From assembly GCA_026014605.1 (NCBI GenBank), contig JAOZIC010000045.1, positions 1 to 6,342 on the forward strand: DNA of 6,342 nt. The letters are read 5' to 3'. Positions 5,403 through 6,342 of the stretch are shown here, piece by piece. The notes beneath the pieces were generated by a model, which saw only the letters and a program-made list of their open reading frames with translations, was not told the origin of the DNA and made no database searches. Source of the stretch: Candidatus Bathyarchaeota archaeon. GTDB taxonomy: Archaea > Thermoproteota > Bathyarchaeia > Bathyarchaeales > Bathyarchaeaceae. Each line of letters starts with the position of its first letter. Within the stretch, counting starts at the first letter, position 1. The position numbers and the translations under genes were made by a program.

Positions 5403-6342
5403 ATGACACATAACCTAACTTCAAACTATAAACTGTTGCTTGGAAAAACCAAAAACTTGGCAGTTTTCGGCACCGCATCTGCAGTTCTTCACTGGGACAT
5501 GGAAACCATGATGCCCCCCAAAGCAATCAATATGCGAAGCCAGCAACTAGCGATGCTCAGCCGAATTGGACACCAGATGAGCACAGACCCCGAAATTGGG
5601 CGGCTACTAGATGCAATCATGAAGCACCCAGACTACGAAAACCTTGGTGAACTTCAAAAAAGAAACCTGTATTTGATAAAGAAAAACTATGACGAACAAA
5701 CCAAGCTTCCCGAAGAACTTGTGGTTAACACTTCAAAACAGCAAGCGTTAACAATCGACACATGGAAAAAGGCGAAAACCAAACAAGATTTTTCTAAATT
5801 CAAGCCTGAACTTGAAAAACTTTTGGAGCTAAAAAAGCAGGCAGCCCAAATCCTGATGGAAGTAAAACAAACCAAAACACCGTACGACGCGTTGATAGAC
5901 ATTTTTGAACCTAAAATGACCCAAGTTGCCATCAGCAAAGTCTTCAAAGAGCTCCAAGTTGGGTTAGTTTCCCTTTTGCAAAAAATTGAGTCTTCAACAA
6001 AAAAGCCTGACGTATCCATTCTTAGACGAGAAGTATCTGTTGAAACCCAAAAGAGAATCGGAAACATGCTTGCCGACTACATCGGCTACGACGTAACCTC
6101 GCCAAACGCGGGTGGCAGAATCGACGAAACCGAGCACCCATTCACCACCGGGTACTATGACGACGTAAGAATCACAACCCATTATTACCCAACCAAGTTT
6201 GCATCATCCATATTTTCTATCCTGCACGAAGGCGGACACGCACTTTACGAACAAAGCCTGCCACCAGAGTGGATGTTCCAACCTGTTGGAGACGCGTGTT
6301 CCATGGGTTTTCATGAGTCCCAATCCCGTTTTGTGGAAAACA
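5403..6342 (+). CDS. M32-family metallocarboxypeptidase (Taq/Pfu type), 3' truncated
   Basis: The frame is open from ATG 5403 to the window end: 313 codons, roughly 60% of the usual ~500 residues. Family signatures appear in order: N-terminal WDMETMMPPKAINMRSQQL (31-49), HPF (245-247), DVRITTHY (254-261, where many members have TTRY), the zinc and catalytic motif HEGGH (275-279), and GFHESQSR (302-309). H275 and H279 with E305 as third zinc ligand keep the 4- and 30-residue spacings I recall for Pyrococcus furiosus carboxypeptidase; E276 is the general base. The enzyme removes C-terminal amino acids from peptides in the cytoplasm, usually as a dimer, feeding peptide turnover. No signal peptide is seen. 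The upstream SD is weak (AAGGGAAG, 10 nt before ATG). It is divergent from the Nudix gene. Confidence 0.93.
   Translation, partial: MTHNLTSNYKLLLGKTKNLAVFGTASAVLHWDMETMMPPKAINMRSQQLAMLSRIGHQMSTDPEIGRLLDAIMKHPDYENLGELQKRNLYLIKKNYDEQTKLPEELVVNTSKQQALTIDTWKKAKTKQDFSKFKPELEKLLELKKQAAQILMEVKQTKTPYDALIDIFEPKMTQVAISKVFKELQVGLVSLLQKIESSTKKPDVSILRREVSVETQKRIGNMLADYIGYDVTSPNAGGRIDETEHPFTTGYYDDVRITTHYYPTKFASSIFSILHEGGHALYEQSLPPEWMFQPVGDACSMGFHESQSRFVEN

Noticed and set aside
5307..5411. 35-residue N-terminal extension of the Nudix protein from ATG 5411
   Set aside because: It crosses the TATA-like element, overlaps the carboxypeptidase start, looks like a random hydrophobic stretch, and TTG 5306 has a good SD at the right distance.
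5687..6182. Minus-strand frames opposite the carboxypeptidase
   Set aside because: The plus-strand frame carries the full ordered set of M32 motifs; the antisense translations are Ser/Cys/Phe-rich with no pattern.
1..6342. tRNA, rRNA, CRISPR array, insertion sequence or attachment site
   Set aside because: I looked for cloverleaf arms, regularly spaced direct repeats, terminal inverted repeats and transposase motifs and saw none.

Overview
The window looks like an archaeal chromosome segment. The evidence is a truncated surface protein with a PEF-CTERM-type sorting tail (VPEFP, one membrane helix, KKK), TTG starts with strong Shine-Dalgarno sites, similar BRE/TATA-like elements (ACCTTAAWTT or ACCTTTAATAT) before several genes, and an archaeal-type M32 carboxypeptidase. 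The VPEFP-tail style suggests Bathyarchaeia or a related lineage, but that is an impression from one tail, not a classification.

Layout. 1-212 (+): C-terminal end of a secreted or anchored protein, followed by a hairpin/T-tract terminator. 264-3661 (-): a tightly packed three-gene operon transcribed right to left. It encodes a short SMC-like ATPase (679 aa), then a 270-aa protein with kleisin (ScpA-like) features at both ends, then a 182-aa tandem winged-helix protein resembling KITE subunits (ScpB/Nse1/Nse3-MAGE). The genes abut or overlap (TAG|TTG with no gap, then ATGA), and both internal starts have strong SD sites inside the preceding gene. 3662-3841: divergent promoter region. 3842-4576 (+): a VOC/glyoxalase-fold protein and a small unrecognised helical protein, 30 nt apart. 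4577-4778: a convergent intergenic region with a terminator hairpin and a perfect 16-bp palindrome. 4779-5306 (-): a Nudix hydrolase of the ADP-ribose pyrophosphatase type. 5403-6342 (+): an M32 metallocarboxypeptidase, cut by the window edge and divergent from the Nudix gene.

The centrepiece is the operon. The ATPase head has features of eukaryotic Smc5/Smc6 rather than of canonical SMC or Rad50: QSGGERS signature, FRAVDEYDVHMDP Walker B/D-loop, and an ITP motif where canonical SMCs have the ITH switch histidine. It is about half the usual SMC length, with no visible hinge and no CXXC zinc hook. With a kleisin-like and a KITE/MAGE-like partner it would make a complete minimal Smc5/6-like complex in an archaeon. 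The ATPase call is secure. The partner assignments rest on motif reading and gene context and need profile searches or structure prediction. The remaining genes look like ordinary housekeeping genes with no evident link to the operon.
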